A stretch of 64,000 nt of DNA from Luzula sylvatica (Eukaryota; Streptophyta; Magnoliopsida; Poales; Juncaceae). Of the stretch, positions 44,373-55,319 are shown piece by piece; within the stretch, counting starts at the first letter, position 1, and each line of letters begins with the position of its first letter. A program made the translations under genes and the position numbers. The stretch spans positions 36,785,043 to 36,849,042 of the forward strand of contig OX326961.1 of the NCBI GenBank assembly GCA_946800325.1, read 5' to 3'. Under the pieces are notes generated by a model. That model was not told the DNA's origin, searched no databases, and was given only the letters and a program-made list of their open reading frames with translations.

Positions 44373-46419
44373 AAACCTGAAGGTGGTGAGCTGGACAAAT
44401 CATGCAGAACATCATCCTTTGAGCTCGGATCTTCTGGCCACGGGTACGAGGAATTCGGTAAGGCACTACGAAATTTTGTTTTTCTTTTCTTCTTTTTTTT
44501 TTTTCTTTTTTTGTTCTTTTTTTTTCTATTTTCCCTTTTGTTTGTTTTTTTTCTTTTTGTTCTTTTTTAATTTTTTTTATTTTTTTTTTTCCTTTGTTTC
44601 TTCTTTTTTTTTCTTTTTTTTCCTTTGTTTCTTCTTCTTCTTTTTTTTTCTTTTTTTTTTTTTTCTTTTTTTCTTTTCTTTTTCTTTTCTTTTTTTTCTC
44701 TTTTTTATTTTGATTTTACTTCCAAATTGCTGCTCTGGAATGTCGAGATTGGTGGATAATCTGTTGTGATCGTTGCTCTGTCCTCTCCTGTTCAAACAAA
44801 AACAGATAAATAAATTATTTTGTATTTAAATGATATTTTCTTTTTTCAAATATTTTATTACTTGGAGGAGAAGAGTTTGACGGCAATTGTGAGGATAAGC
44901 CGTCTAATAAATCCAATAATGGTGAGGAATTCAGTAAGGCACTACGAAATTTTGGTTTTCTTTTTTACTTTTTTTGTTCTTTTTTTTTCTTTTTTCCCTT
45001 TTGTTTCTCTTTTTTTCTTTTTTCTTTTTTTTTTTTTTTTATTTTTTTTTTTCCTTTGTTTCTTCTTTTTTTTTTTTTTTTCTTTTTTTCTTTTCTTTTT
45101 TTGGTCTTTTTTTTCTCTTTTTTATTTTGATTTTACTTCCAAATTGCTGCTCTGGAATGTCGAGATTGGTGGATAATCTGTTGTGATCGTTGCTCTGTCC
45201 TCTCCTGTTAAAAAAAAATAGAAAAATAAATCATTTTGTATTTAAATGATATTCTTTTTTCAAATATTTTATTACTTGGAGGAGAAGAGTTTGAGGGCAA
45301 TGGTGAGGATAAGCCGTCTAATAAATCCAATACTGGAGATGGAGAGGCTTTTGAAGTAATGGAGGGGATGGGACTGGAGGCGGGCGGTTTGAACAGGAGA
45401 GGATTCGATGCATAGAAGATCCATAAGATCTCAGGTCCGTGCCCGTGCTGGCCGTCTACCTAATAACAAAAAGAAAATTACAAATAAATCCACATAAATA
45501 TTATGAATTCAGAGAGAGAGAGAGAGAGAGAGAAAAGAAACCTGAAGGTGGTGAGCTGGACAAATCATGCAGAACATCATCCTTTGAGCTCGGATCTTCT
45601 GGCCACGGGTACGAGGAATTCGGTAAGGCACTACGAAATTTTGTTTTTCTTTTTTTACTTTTTTTCCCTTTTTCCTTTTTTTTTCTTTTTTTTTCTTTTC
45701 TTTTTTTGTTCTTTTTTTTCTCTTTTTTCTTTTGATTTTATTTCCAAATTGCTGCTCTGAAATGTCGAGATTGGTGGATAATCTATTCTGATCATTGCTC
45801 TGTCCTCTCCTGTTCAAACAAAAATAGATAAATAAATTATTTTGTATTTAAATGATATTCTTTTTTTCAAAGATTTGATTACTTGGAGGAGAAGAGTTTG
45901 AGGGCAATGGTGAGGATAAGCCGTCTAATATACCAATACTGGAAATGGAGATGGAGAGGCTTTTGAAGTAATGGAGGGGATGGGACTGGAGGCGGCGGTC
46001 CATTTTGAACAGGAGAGGATCCAATGTAGAGAAGATCCATAAGAAGATCTCAGGTCCATGCCCGTGCTAGCCGTCCGCCTAATAACAAAAAGAAAATTAC
46101 ATATAAATCCACAAATATTATGAACTCAGAGAGAGAGAGAGAGAGTGAGAGAAAAGAAACCAGAAGGTGGTGAGCAGAACATCATCCTTTGAGCTCGGAT
46201 CTTCTGGCCACGGGTACGAGTTCGGTAAGGCACTACTAAATTTCATTTTTCTTTTTTTTTTCTTTTTTTTCTTTTTTTCTTTTTTTCTTTTTTTCTTTTT
46301 TTCTTTTTTTTCCCTTTTTTCTTCTTTTTTTTCTTTTTTTTTACTTTTTTCTTTTTTTTCTTTTTTTCTATTTTTGTTATTTTTTTTCTCTTTTTTATTT
46401 TGATTTTACTTCCAAATTG
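38571..46419 (-). repeat. Tandem array of chimeric gamma-adaptin hinge/ear exon units
   Basis: The hinge-exon landmark TTGGAGGAGAAGAGTTTGA occurs near 38831, 39513, 40202, 40905, 41313, 41987, 42700, 43070, 43756, 44093, 44860, 45275 and 45880. A full unit (about 680 bp), read on the plus strand, holds a (GA)n run, the 3' tip of a hinge exon (CCTGAAGGTGGTGAGCTGG), about 75 bp of exon-like DNA not found in the intact gene, a 100-250 bp T/C tract, the 5' part of the ear exon, an intron and the next hinge exon. Short units (about 340-430 bp) are fused at AATGGTGAGG/AATTCAGTAAGG. Full and short units are interleaved from 40.2 to 45.3 kb, giving a 1.02-1.18 kb higher-order repeat. Stops interrupt the exon copies, so none is coding. 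Confidence 0.92.
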
Positions 46420-47010
46420 CCCAATACCACACTCTTCGAGTATTTCTTCAAGCGCCACCAATTTAGGAGAATGGTGGAGTTCGTGAAGCTCTGTTATGAC
46501 ACGATACTCTCCATTAAATCTCAACCCCTGTTTCCCATCACTAGCAACAGATGACTACACAACTTCAACAAGTATCGCAACGCCTACAAAAAAAATACAA
46601 ATTTCACCAAAATTATTAAAATTAATCATTAAATAAAGTAAAAAATAAATAATTAATCTGATACCTATAAGATATGAGTTGCACAGAATTGGTAGGAGCA
46701 GAAGATATGAGACTAACAAATTTTTCTCTCAGGGGCAGAAGATATGAGTTGCACCGAATTGCGATTGGAGAGCAATTCTCTCAGGGGCGGACCCCACGAA
46801 CTGAAGCGTGTTTATTATGGAGCTGTCTATGTGTTTTTCGATCTCGTAAGCCCAGTGCGCCAAGTGTCGAAGAAGGGAAGACGATTATTGAGAGGCGTCT
46901 CTCTGCAATTTCGGTCGCTACAATTGCAGAGCCTTGTAGGGTTTTTCCTAGACCCATGTCCTTGCAGAGAACTCCGTGCAATTTGAATAGCCTTAAGAAA
47001 GTCAACCACA
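46420..47010 (-). pseudogene. BTAF1: BTAF1/MOT1-type SNF2 helicase gene fragment
   Basis: From 47010 leftward an acceptor-like TACAG precedes VWLTFLRLFKLHGVLCKDMG and LGKTLQGSAIVATEIAERR, the Walker A region of the Mot1/BTAF1 Swi2/Snf2 ATPase. After a frameshift near 46860 it continues LAHWAYEIEKHIDSSIINTL and QFVGSAPERIAL. After an AT-rich gap, 46590-46420 reads ALRYLLKLCSHLLLVMG and, one frame over, ELHELHHSPKLVALEEILEE then CGIG, a more C-terminal part of the same protein. Order and strand are collinear, but most of the ATPase between them is missing and frames are broken. BTAF1 removes TBP from DNA. Homology stops at 46420, exactly where the adaptin array begins. Confidence 0.85.
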
Positions 47011-47139
47011 CCTGTAGTTAAATAACATTAATATTAGTCTAAATTAGTTTCTTTATTTTTTCTATCAGAAGGAGAATTAACAAACAAACAAACAAACCTC
47101 GCCGCACCGCAGTGCCCAGCCTCCTCGAGCCACCCAGCC
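47011..47139. other. Linker between the BTAF1 fragment and the C block
   Basis: AT-rich intron-like DNA with (AAAC)n near 47080-47098, then a sharp switch to CCGCACCGC-type DNA and poly-C. Confidence 0.5.
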
Positions 47140-47948
47140 GCCTCCCTCCCCCAACCCCCTTTACCCCTCTCACCCCTCCACCCCCCCCTTACCCCCTCCC
47201 CCCTTACCCCCCCTTACCCCTCCACCCCCCCCCCCCTTACCCCTCTCCCCCTCCCCCTCCCCCTCCCCCCCCCCCTCCCCCCTCCCCCCCCCCCCACCCC
47301 TTTCCCCCCCCCCTCCCCCCCCCCCTCCCCCTACCCCCCTCTCCCCCTAACTCCCCCCCCCCCTCTCCCCTAACCCCCCCTCCCCCTCCTGACCCCCTAA
47401 CCCCCCCCCCCCCCCCGACCCCCGACCCCCCCCCCCGGACCCTCGACCTCCTAACCCCCCACCCCCCGACCTCCTAACCTCCTAACCCCCCCCCCCCCCG
47501 GACCCCCGACCCCCCCAACCCCGGACCCCCGACCCCCCCAACCTCCTAACCCCCCCCCCCCCCCGGACCCCCGACCCCCCAACCCCGGACCCCCGACCCC
47601 CCCAACCCCGGACCCCCGACCTCCTAACCCCCCCCCCCCCCCCCCCGGACCCCGTAACCCCCCCCCCCGACCCCCTAACCCCCCACCCCCCACCCCCCCC
47701 CCACCCGGACCCCCTAACCCCCCCCCCCCCACCCGGACCCCCGACCCCCTAACCCCCCGGACCCCCTAACCCCCCCCCCCCCCCACCCGGACCCCCGACC
47801 CCCTAACCCCCCGGACCCCCTAACCCCCCCCCCCCCACCCGGACCCCCGACCCCCTAACCCCCCGGACCCCCCCCCCCCCCCCCCAAACCCCCCAACCCC
47901 CGGACCCCCTAACCCCCCCCCCCCCCCCCCCCCTAACACCCCCCCACT
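47140..47948. repeat. C-rich block with CCCCTAACCCC and CCGGACCCCCGACC units
   Basis: More than 80 percent of the bases on this strand are C. The left half is CCCCCTCCCC and CCCCTTACCCC, the middle has CCCCTAACCCC, and the right half has a near-regular 52-54 bp unit (ACCCGGACCCCCGACCCCCT then AACCCCCCGGACC) at 47731, 47785 and 47837. The minus strand carries G runs with strong G-quadruplex potential and resembles degenerate TTAGGG-like telomere DNA, although plant telomeres are usually TTTAGGG. Long C runs are prone to sequencing and assembly error, so exact lengths are uncertain. Confidence 0.85.
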
Positions 47949-47961
47949 TTCGGCGGCCGAA

Positions 47962-50900
47962 TCAACTCGAGGAAAGCGAAATCACTGCCTTTTGTAGTGC
48001 ATGCAGTATCATCTTCTTAAGCTGCGAGACATAATCATTCGTTAAAAATTAAGACAGTTGTCATAAGACATTATATTAGTGTAAAACAAATATTAACATA
48101 TTAAAGATAATATACCTCGAGCTTATCCTCCTTTGCCCTGTGGTTCTTCGGTAACCTACGAAAATCTTCCGTAACTCCCATAATTTCCTTTGCATTCTCT
48201 GGCGACACAAAGTCCATCGCGACTTTGTTGCAGGACTGCAAATTACATATACAAATATAAAATCAAGTCAAGTTTGCATGATTACATGATCATAGCTAAT
48301 TAAAAAAAATAAGTTAATTGAGCAAAATTGAATTGCGCGATTTGGACTTGATTGGGAATCAAGTCGCACAGATTTTTGCATATTTGGTTCACTAAAGCTG
48401 ATTAAATAAAAACTAGGTCAACATAAAATAATTAAATAGTAACTTCGAGGTCAATTTACTTACACTCAAATTCCTGACTTGATGTGGACAGCCTGCAGGA
48501 ATGAACACTGCTTCACCTTCATGCTGCTCAAAGGTCCACGGCTCAACACCTAATAAATTTCAAAAAAGAAAAGTTAGAAATAGTAAAAAGAATCAATTTT
48601 CTTTTTCTATTAAAAATTTATACTTCACTAACCATATTCCTCCCTTAGTCTTTTCATGTGAGCTTTCGTCAAATACATGGTCTCGTCATGCACAGGGTTC
48701 GAAACCTACAAAAGAATTAAACAATAGCAATAAATACATGCTGATTATTTACAAATTAAAAGCTACAAGAAGAAGAAAAAAAAGTGAAAATTACTTTCTG
48801 GACTCTGTTGCCATGCACATGACGAAATTGTGCATGATATTTCGTGAGATACGCCTTCAGCTGGGGAGTGTCTTCTCGCCTAAAAATATCCCATAGGGCC
48901 CCTCCACCTTGACTGGAGCCTCCATTCTCTTCAGACACGTCATTAAACTTTCTCCTCCATTTAGATTTGGGGTCCTCCATCTCATCTTGTTCTAAGTGTT
49001 TCCGCTTTAGCTTTCTTATTGACTGTTTTTGTTCTTCGCTGCTATCAACTTCGTTGGTGTGCACTAAAACATTGATCTGCACATAATAGGGAATGCGTTT
49101 GTTACTTTTTATTTGAATCTAAAAAAATATATGATCATCCAAGTAATCAAATTTTTACCGCATCAGCCATGTCCATGTGGAGCTTTGTCACCGAGTCCCC
49201 CCTCCCAAGCTCCTCTCTGAACCCATAGGCAATATAACTTTTGGGCCCGAGATCGGGACGGATAACATTGGTAGGAAGTGAGGTGGCCATGTTCAAGGCA
49301 CCCGTTATAGGGTTCGTGTATTCGTGGAATGGTAGCGCGGCTCTATACTTTTTCGCGTATTTTGGTAGAATGTCTTCGAAGTTCTGCTCGGGCGGCCAGT
49401 CCTTCAGTTTCAAGAGCATCGGCCAAAGATTCTGGTACGCATGGCCTTTATTGTATCCATCGAAGAACATTTTGGAATCTGTGGGACACTGTAAAAAAAT
49501 GAATTTGAACGCGTTACTTTTATATTCATAAATTTTATTTAATTAAAAAACCAACACGTAAGAAAACTAAACAATATCTAACCTGGCAAGCGCTGAGGCA
49601 ATCCAGGACAATCATCTCGGCATCGCCACTTTCTTTGGACTTGTTCCACATCGCCTCCGGGTCCCAATCGACCCCGTCCATCCTATCGGAGACCCCTTTA
49701 ACAATTACCGGCTCTCCATTTCTCCAGTGCTTGCGAAAATGGTGCAATCCATCCTTCTCCGCCTGCTCGAAACTTGGGCAGTACAGGTTGTTGTCGTAAT
49801 TTGCTTCCCTATTCGCAGCCTTTCGAGCACGGACCCCTTCTCTACAATCACACGAACACTTTTGTGGAGTATAGTCGTACTTGTCTGCTAAAAGTTTGGC
49901 CTCTTGCTCGAGTTTTCTCATTCGGCCATCCTCAAACATTCGAGTCAGGACAAGTGTCCCTGCCCCGCAGCCACCACGATCAGACTCGGGGCAAACTATC
50001 TCCCCGTTTCCACGTTTGGCCCACTGGCTTCTCTTCTCAGGAATCTTCTTAGGGGCTTTAACACCAGTATCCCGTCCCCCATGGGGGTACTCCTCGCCTC
50101 TGTAGGGATAATCAACCTTCACATCAAAGCAATTTCCAGAGAGTATTCCAGTTCGATACTCTTTACAGCATCCCAAGCAGAGTTCAAATTCGCATGTATC
50201 GCAACTTCGATGCAAATCCAGAATTGAAGTTCCGCAAATGTCACTGTTTACAAGTAATAAAACAATCAAAATTAGATTTCAAGAAAAGTTCAAATTAAAT
50301 TAAAATTTATTAAGATAATAAAATTACCAAAAAACTCTCTCCTGTGAACAAATTGAGAGCATCACTTTCAGCTCCGTCAAAGGAATTCCTGTTCAAAGTC
50401 AGGTTAAATCAATTGTACTAATATGATTACAAAAATTTAAGCATTGTATTGTGAACTTAGGAGATAAAGGGTGTTGATGATATTTCTTGTACTTTGTAGG
50501 GGTATTCATGATATTTCACAGTTTTGGAGGGGCATAACTGATGCTTCGAAATTTTGCAGGGATACAATACAATTTTGTACCAGTACCGAATTGGTACCGA
50601 AAACAATATGTTAATATAAGAATTAATTATCAAAAAAGAAAAGAAAAGTCTTTAACGTAAGAATTACCTTGGAATTTCGCCTCAAATAGTTCCTCTTCGA
50701 GTTGTTCTTTATTAATCTCGATAATACGAGGCAAGAGATAATGCAGCATATAAACGTCATTTTCCTTTGCTTTTGCGTCCCTGAGAGCCTGTCATTTGCG
50801 AAATAAACAAAAAATTAATAATATGCAGAAAAAAATTGCAAACAGGACTACAAAATTATACAAACAAACAGGTCGCAAGTAGTGTGCTCGCAAGAAAGGG

Positions 50901-51495
50901 GGGAAATTGAGGATAAAACCTGATACTGCCGTGATTTCACGGATTAACACAAATTTACTGTGCGTAAATGGAGAAAAAACCTCGTCGCTCCAGTGGTTTC
51001 ACGTTATAGAAAAATTACCGTGCGTAAATGGAGAAGAAATGGCTTGATCTTTGATATCTGACAAGATCAATCCATCTCCTCTCCATTTCCGTGCAGCTTT
51101 CATCTAGATCGCCGGAGTGATGTGCGATGAGGGCATCCAGGGTTTTAACACGAAATTACAGGCTTTTGGTTTCCACGTTTTTTTCATTTGGGAAGTTCAC
51201 TAGGAGCTGGATCAACTGTGGCAGACCACATTAAATTTTCCGAATAGACTTGGTTCAACCATTTAAAGTATAGACCATATAAGCTTTTCTTGATGAACTA
51301 CTGATTTGGTCGCTAATCTAGTTTTCGCTAAATTGATTTAATTAAAGAAATGTTAAAGAACTGAAACTCAAAAAAGGTAACCTTGGTTTCAGCCAAAGAA
51401 GCGAGACAATCCTTCCGCTGCTTGCCGGTCATCAAACTGCGGCGGCGCCTCGGTACATTCACCCTGCCACCTTCCTCCATTGATTGTTGCTTCAT
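47962..51495 (-). CDS. JMJ25: JmjC histone demethylase, JMJ25/KDM3 type
   Basis: Ten exons: 51495-51382, 50788-50668, 50388-50328, 50243-49583, 49488-49159, 49076-48795, 48705-48633, 48549-48464, 48235-48116 and 48021-47962, encoding 635 residues with consistent phases. Residues 99-125 form a Cys-rich zinc finger ([19 protein letters not shown]). The JmjC domain spans about 290-600, with iron ligands His422 and Asp424 ([11 protein letters not shown]) and His570 ([10 protein letters not shown]). The family removes methyl groups from H3K9 in the nucleus. The protein is shorter than usual: the N-terminal CHQC RING-like finger common in JMJ25/IBM1 proteins is absent, and the last exon ends in ISLSSS followed at once by the C block. 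It could be a real short form or a gene trimmed at both ends. ATG 51480 is an alternative start. Confidence 0.88.
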
Positions 51496-51627
51496 GGAGA
51501 GAGAGAGAGAGAGAGAGAGAATCAAGAGAGAGAAACAGTGAGGGAATCAAGAGTGGGATCAATCAAGAGAGGTAGAGAGAAGAAAGAATGGCGACCAAGA
51601 TCAAGAGAGAGAAAATCAAGAGAGGGA

Positions 51628-51671
<44 letters not shown>

Positions 51672-51800
51672 GGTGAGAAGAAAGAATGGTGATCAAGATC
51701 AAGAGAGAGAGAGAGAAGAGAACGGTCGATCAACAGAGAGCGAGCGAGAGAGAGAAAAAGATTGATCGAGAATGAGAGAGAGAGAAAAACACGGAGAAAT
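51496..51800 (-). repeat. GA/CT microsatellite in the JMJ25-like 5' region
   Basis: (GA)n and AGAGAGAAGA-type runs extend from 51498 to about 51785, with unit-like repeats of AAGAAAGAATGG and GATCAAGAGAGAGA. On the gene strand this is a CT-rich leader and promoter, common in plant genes. The 93-codon Arg/Glu ORF over it on the plus strand is a product of the repeat. Confidence 0.7.
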
Positions 51801-54398
51801 GAGAAATGAGAAGTATATATAGATCCTATTTATGGTTTGCATGTTGATGACTAAACATGTGATGATGTGTTTATCCTCCCTTCTAAAAATTAAATGGACT
51901 CTTTAACACTTGCTCTTAATCCGTTTAGCATCTGAAACAAATTTTTTTTTTTTTGCAAAAATGAAACAAATTACTTGCCTTCACTTTCAGTACTTCTATG
52001 TATAAAGTGGAGATAGGTGATTTAATTAATTCATTGGTTTATGTGGGTAAAAAACAAGAAAAAAAGGTGATGCAATATGAAATTTTCAGAACAAAGTGGA
52101 ATTACAAGCATAAACATAGTCAATATTAGGCTTACTAATTACTATACAAAATATCAAGCTTCCACTATAATAATTATTTTTCACAAAAAATATCAGAAAA
52201 ATATAAGAAAGAAAAATAAAAAGTAAAATTTATCAATCGCAATGAATACAATTTCGATAAATTATCTTCGACTACTACATAATAAAATAATTATAATGAC
52301 TCGAACACCCAACCAAGATGTTCGTCAACACCCATAGGGTTATGTTAAAATATAACGCAAAAAAATAAAATCAAAGCAGAAAATTGGGGAATTCTTTCAA
52401 TATTTAAGCCCTGGGAGGTCGTTAAATATATATATTTTAGTATTATATGTGTATTTGGCTTTGATTTTAGAGGTGATTTTAGAAAAAATATTTTTTAATC
52501 TACAAAATATTTAGTAATGTTACTAATGTACGTACATTAGTAATCTATAAAAAAAAAATTCGGAACAAAAAATAAATTAAATATTGTTGCATGTATTAGC
52601 TTTCAAATTCAGGTTTTTTATAAAGCCTTAATTATTTAGTAATGTACGTACATTAGGTTAGATTTTGTTGGAAGTTTTTTTTAAAAAGTAGCTGTAATTT
52701 TTTTATTTTATTTCTATTAGGTGACATATTTAACATACATAAATTCGTAAATGCTACATTGACAAATTAACACAATGACTTGACGTCTCATGTAATTTAT
52801 TGGATGTATGATTGATAAATTATTTAGTAAATGTATATAATTTTTTTAAATGTTGAATATTTTCATAAAGGTATATACAAATTTGTATAATTGTCGTGTA
52901 AAAAGACATTATTCAAAATATACATCGCACAACTAAAAAAATAAAATAATATATATTATAGTTAAAAATGTATATCATACATTTTAAAAGGTGTTCGGCA
53001 CGTCTAAAATATATATATCATATATTAAGAAAAGGAATATTTCAGAACGTATAAACCAAAAATGTATTGTTTTTAAATAATATATACCATACATAAAAAA
53101 TTGCATCAAAGACCTATAAAAGGTAAATTTAAGTTAAAATTTCTATGTATCACACATCTTGAAAGGTGTCGGACACATTAAAAATTAAAAAAATATATAA
53201 TCGTACGTCTAAAATGTATATTTCAAGAGGTTTACATCAAACATTTATTATATTTTAAAAATATATATCATACGTATAAAAATTCATGACAACATATCAT
53301 ACATCTAAAAAGATATATTTCACAAGGTATAATCAAAAATTTATTGTTCTTCACAAATGTATATTAAAGTGAAAAATATTTTCTCTAAGAATAATAGTTT
53401 GTTAGCCATTTGTTATGGTGGAAGGAAAAAGTATAAGAAAATTGCACAGGGAAAATTTACTTTGCCCTATGTTGGAACCAAAACATTCTCTACATCATGA
53501 TTAACATGTTAATTATTAAATGAGCTTTAATTAATTGTGAATGTACGAGATAATGTTAGGAAAGGGTGGATTATCATTGCAGAGAAATATGGAGTTATGT
53601 ATACTGTAGATACTTACTATACTATATATACTTACTATACTATATATATTATCATTGCGAATAAATTTTTGCTTTTTTTTTTTTTTTTTTGAAAAGAATC
53701 CAGAGCACGAAACGTGCTCATTTGATTCTTTATTAATAGATATATAATATTATTACATAGTTGCGTAAATTCATTTTCGTATTTATGTTCTACAAGTTTT
53801 CCAAAAGTACGCCAAATCTAAAATTTCTCTTGCTAATATAATAGGCATTTTTGTTTTTTGTTGAATATTCTGTTATTACGCTCTTTCCAGATACACCAAA
53901 TCGCAGCCGCCGAAATAATAGTTGCTCTGAACGTTTCTTTTCAGATGCCTTTTTTGCTTTTAGTTAAATACGTAAATATGTTTGTCGAATGCAATTCATG
54001 CACAAATATGAGTTGCTAAAAAATAGTAAATAAATATCCACAAGCAAAAGCATAACTAATGATTTCTCATGAAAAATATCTGAAAAGTGGGAAGAAAAAA
54101 GAAGTAAAATTTAGAGGTCTCGAGCATGACAAATGAATACAATTTTGATAAATTCTCTTAAGACTGCTATACAAAAATATAATTATAATGACTCAAAAAC
54201 CCAACTAAAATGTTCAAAGACCCCACCAGAAGGTTATATGAAGAAAAAAAACACAAGAAAAAAAAGATCAAATTGGAAAAAGAATACTCTCATAACATTC
54301 CTGAGCTCAAAACTAAGGAGAAGAAAGAAAAAAACTTCACTCACTAATAATAACAAACGTAGCACAAATGGGCATCTCCAGTGTCCCGTAGTAGTAAA
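51801..54398. other. AT-rich intergenic DNA, partly shared with 37-38 kb
   Basis: 52900-54130 contains ATATATCATACAT-type repeats, TGTCGGACACATT and GGGTGGATTATCATTGC landmarks that recur at 37140-37900. A decayed piece around 53695-53955 (ATCCAGAGCACGAAACGTGC onward) interrupts the shared tract. No gene is recognised. The right end is the 3' flank of the adaptin gene. Confidence 0.5.
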
Positions 54399-55280
54399 TC
54401 ACAAACCTACAGGGAAATTACTAATTTGCCCCTGCTCCAATTTGTCCTCGTTGTTCACCTTGTACGAGATCCTTATCCTCATCGCCAACGGTTTCTTCAC
54501 CAAACAAAAAAACCAAAAAAAATTCATCATATAATTTCACTCAATTCATTTCATTACGATTATTATCGTGATTATGAATATAATATACCTGGCCATGAAG
54601 AGTATTAGTAAGAGTGAGGCTCTGAGTAATACTCCCATTTCCTGTAAGCACATTGCCGCTTGCTGGATCCAGATGCAATTGCACAAACTATAAAAAAAAC
54701 ATTAATCCAAGTCGACAATATATTATTATTATTATTTCATTTTTTTTTAAATGAAATAATTGAGGAAATATTTACTTTTGGAACGGCAGCTTGAAAGACG
54801 AAATTGGTGAGAGGATTTGAAGAGAGGTTTGTGAAGGTGGCGTTAATCGTGGTTGCTTCTGGCTTTCCAACTGGTTTTTTAAAGCTGAAATTTATTTTCA
54901 AATTGCTGCTCTCGAACGCCGTGATTGGTGGATAATCTGTTGTGATTGTTGCTGTCTCCTCTCCTGTTCAAACAAAAATAGGGAAATAAATGATTTTGTA
55001 TTTAAATGATATTCTTTTTTCAAAGATTTGATTACTTGGAGGAGAAGAGTTTGAGGGCAATGGTGAGGATAAGCCGTCTAATAAATCCAATACTGGAGCT
55101 GGAGCTGGAGAGGCTTTTGAAATAATGGAGGGGAGGGGACTGGAGGTGGGCAGTCCGTTTTGAACTGGAGAAGATCCAATGGAGAGAAGATCCATTAGAA
55201 GATCCGTGCTCGGTGCCGGTGCTGGCCCTCCACCTAATCACAAAAAGAAAATTAAATAAAAATCCTCATAAATATTAAGA

Positions 55281-55319
<39 letters not shown>

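Noticed and set aside
39065..46403. Many ORFs of 90-150 codons with long Phe/Leu runs (plus) or Lys/Arg runs (minus)
   Set aside because: They are translations of the T/C tracts and GA runs in the adaptin-derived array; sequence and frame vary from unit to unit.
47112..47732. Pro-rich ORF (plus, 47112-47477) and Gly-rich ORF (minus, 47451-47732)
   Set aside because: Both are readings of the C block; no domain, and codon use is only the repeat.
49774..50227. Plus-strand ORFs over the large JMJ25-like exon
   Set aside because: Antisense shadows of a strongly supported coding exon.
51484..51765. 93-codon Arg/Glu ORF
   Set aside because: Product of a GA microsatellite.
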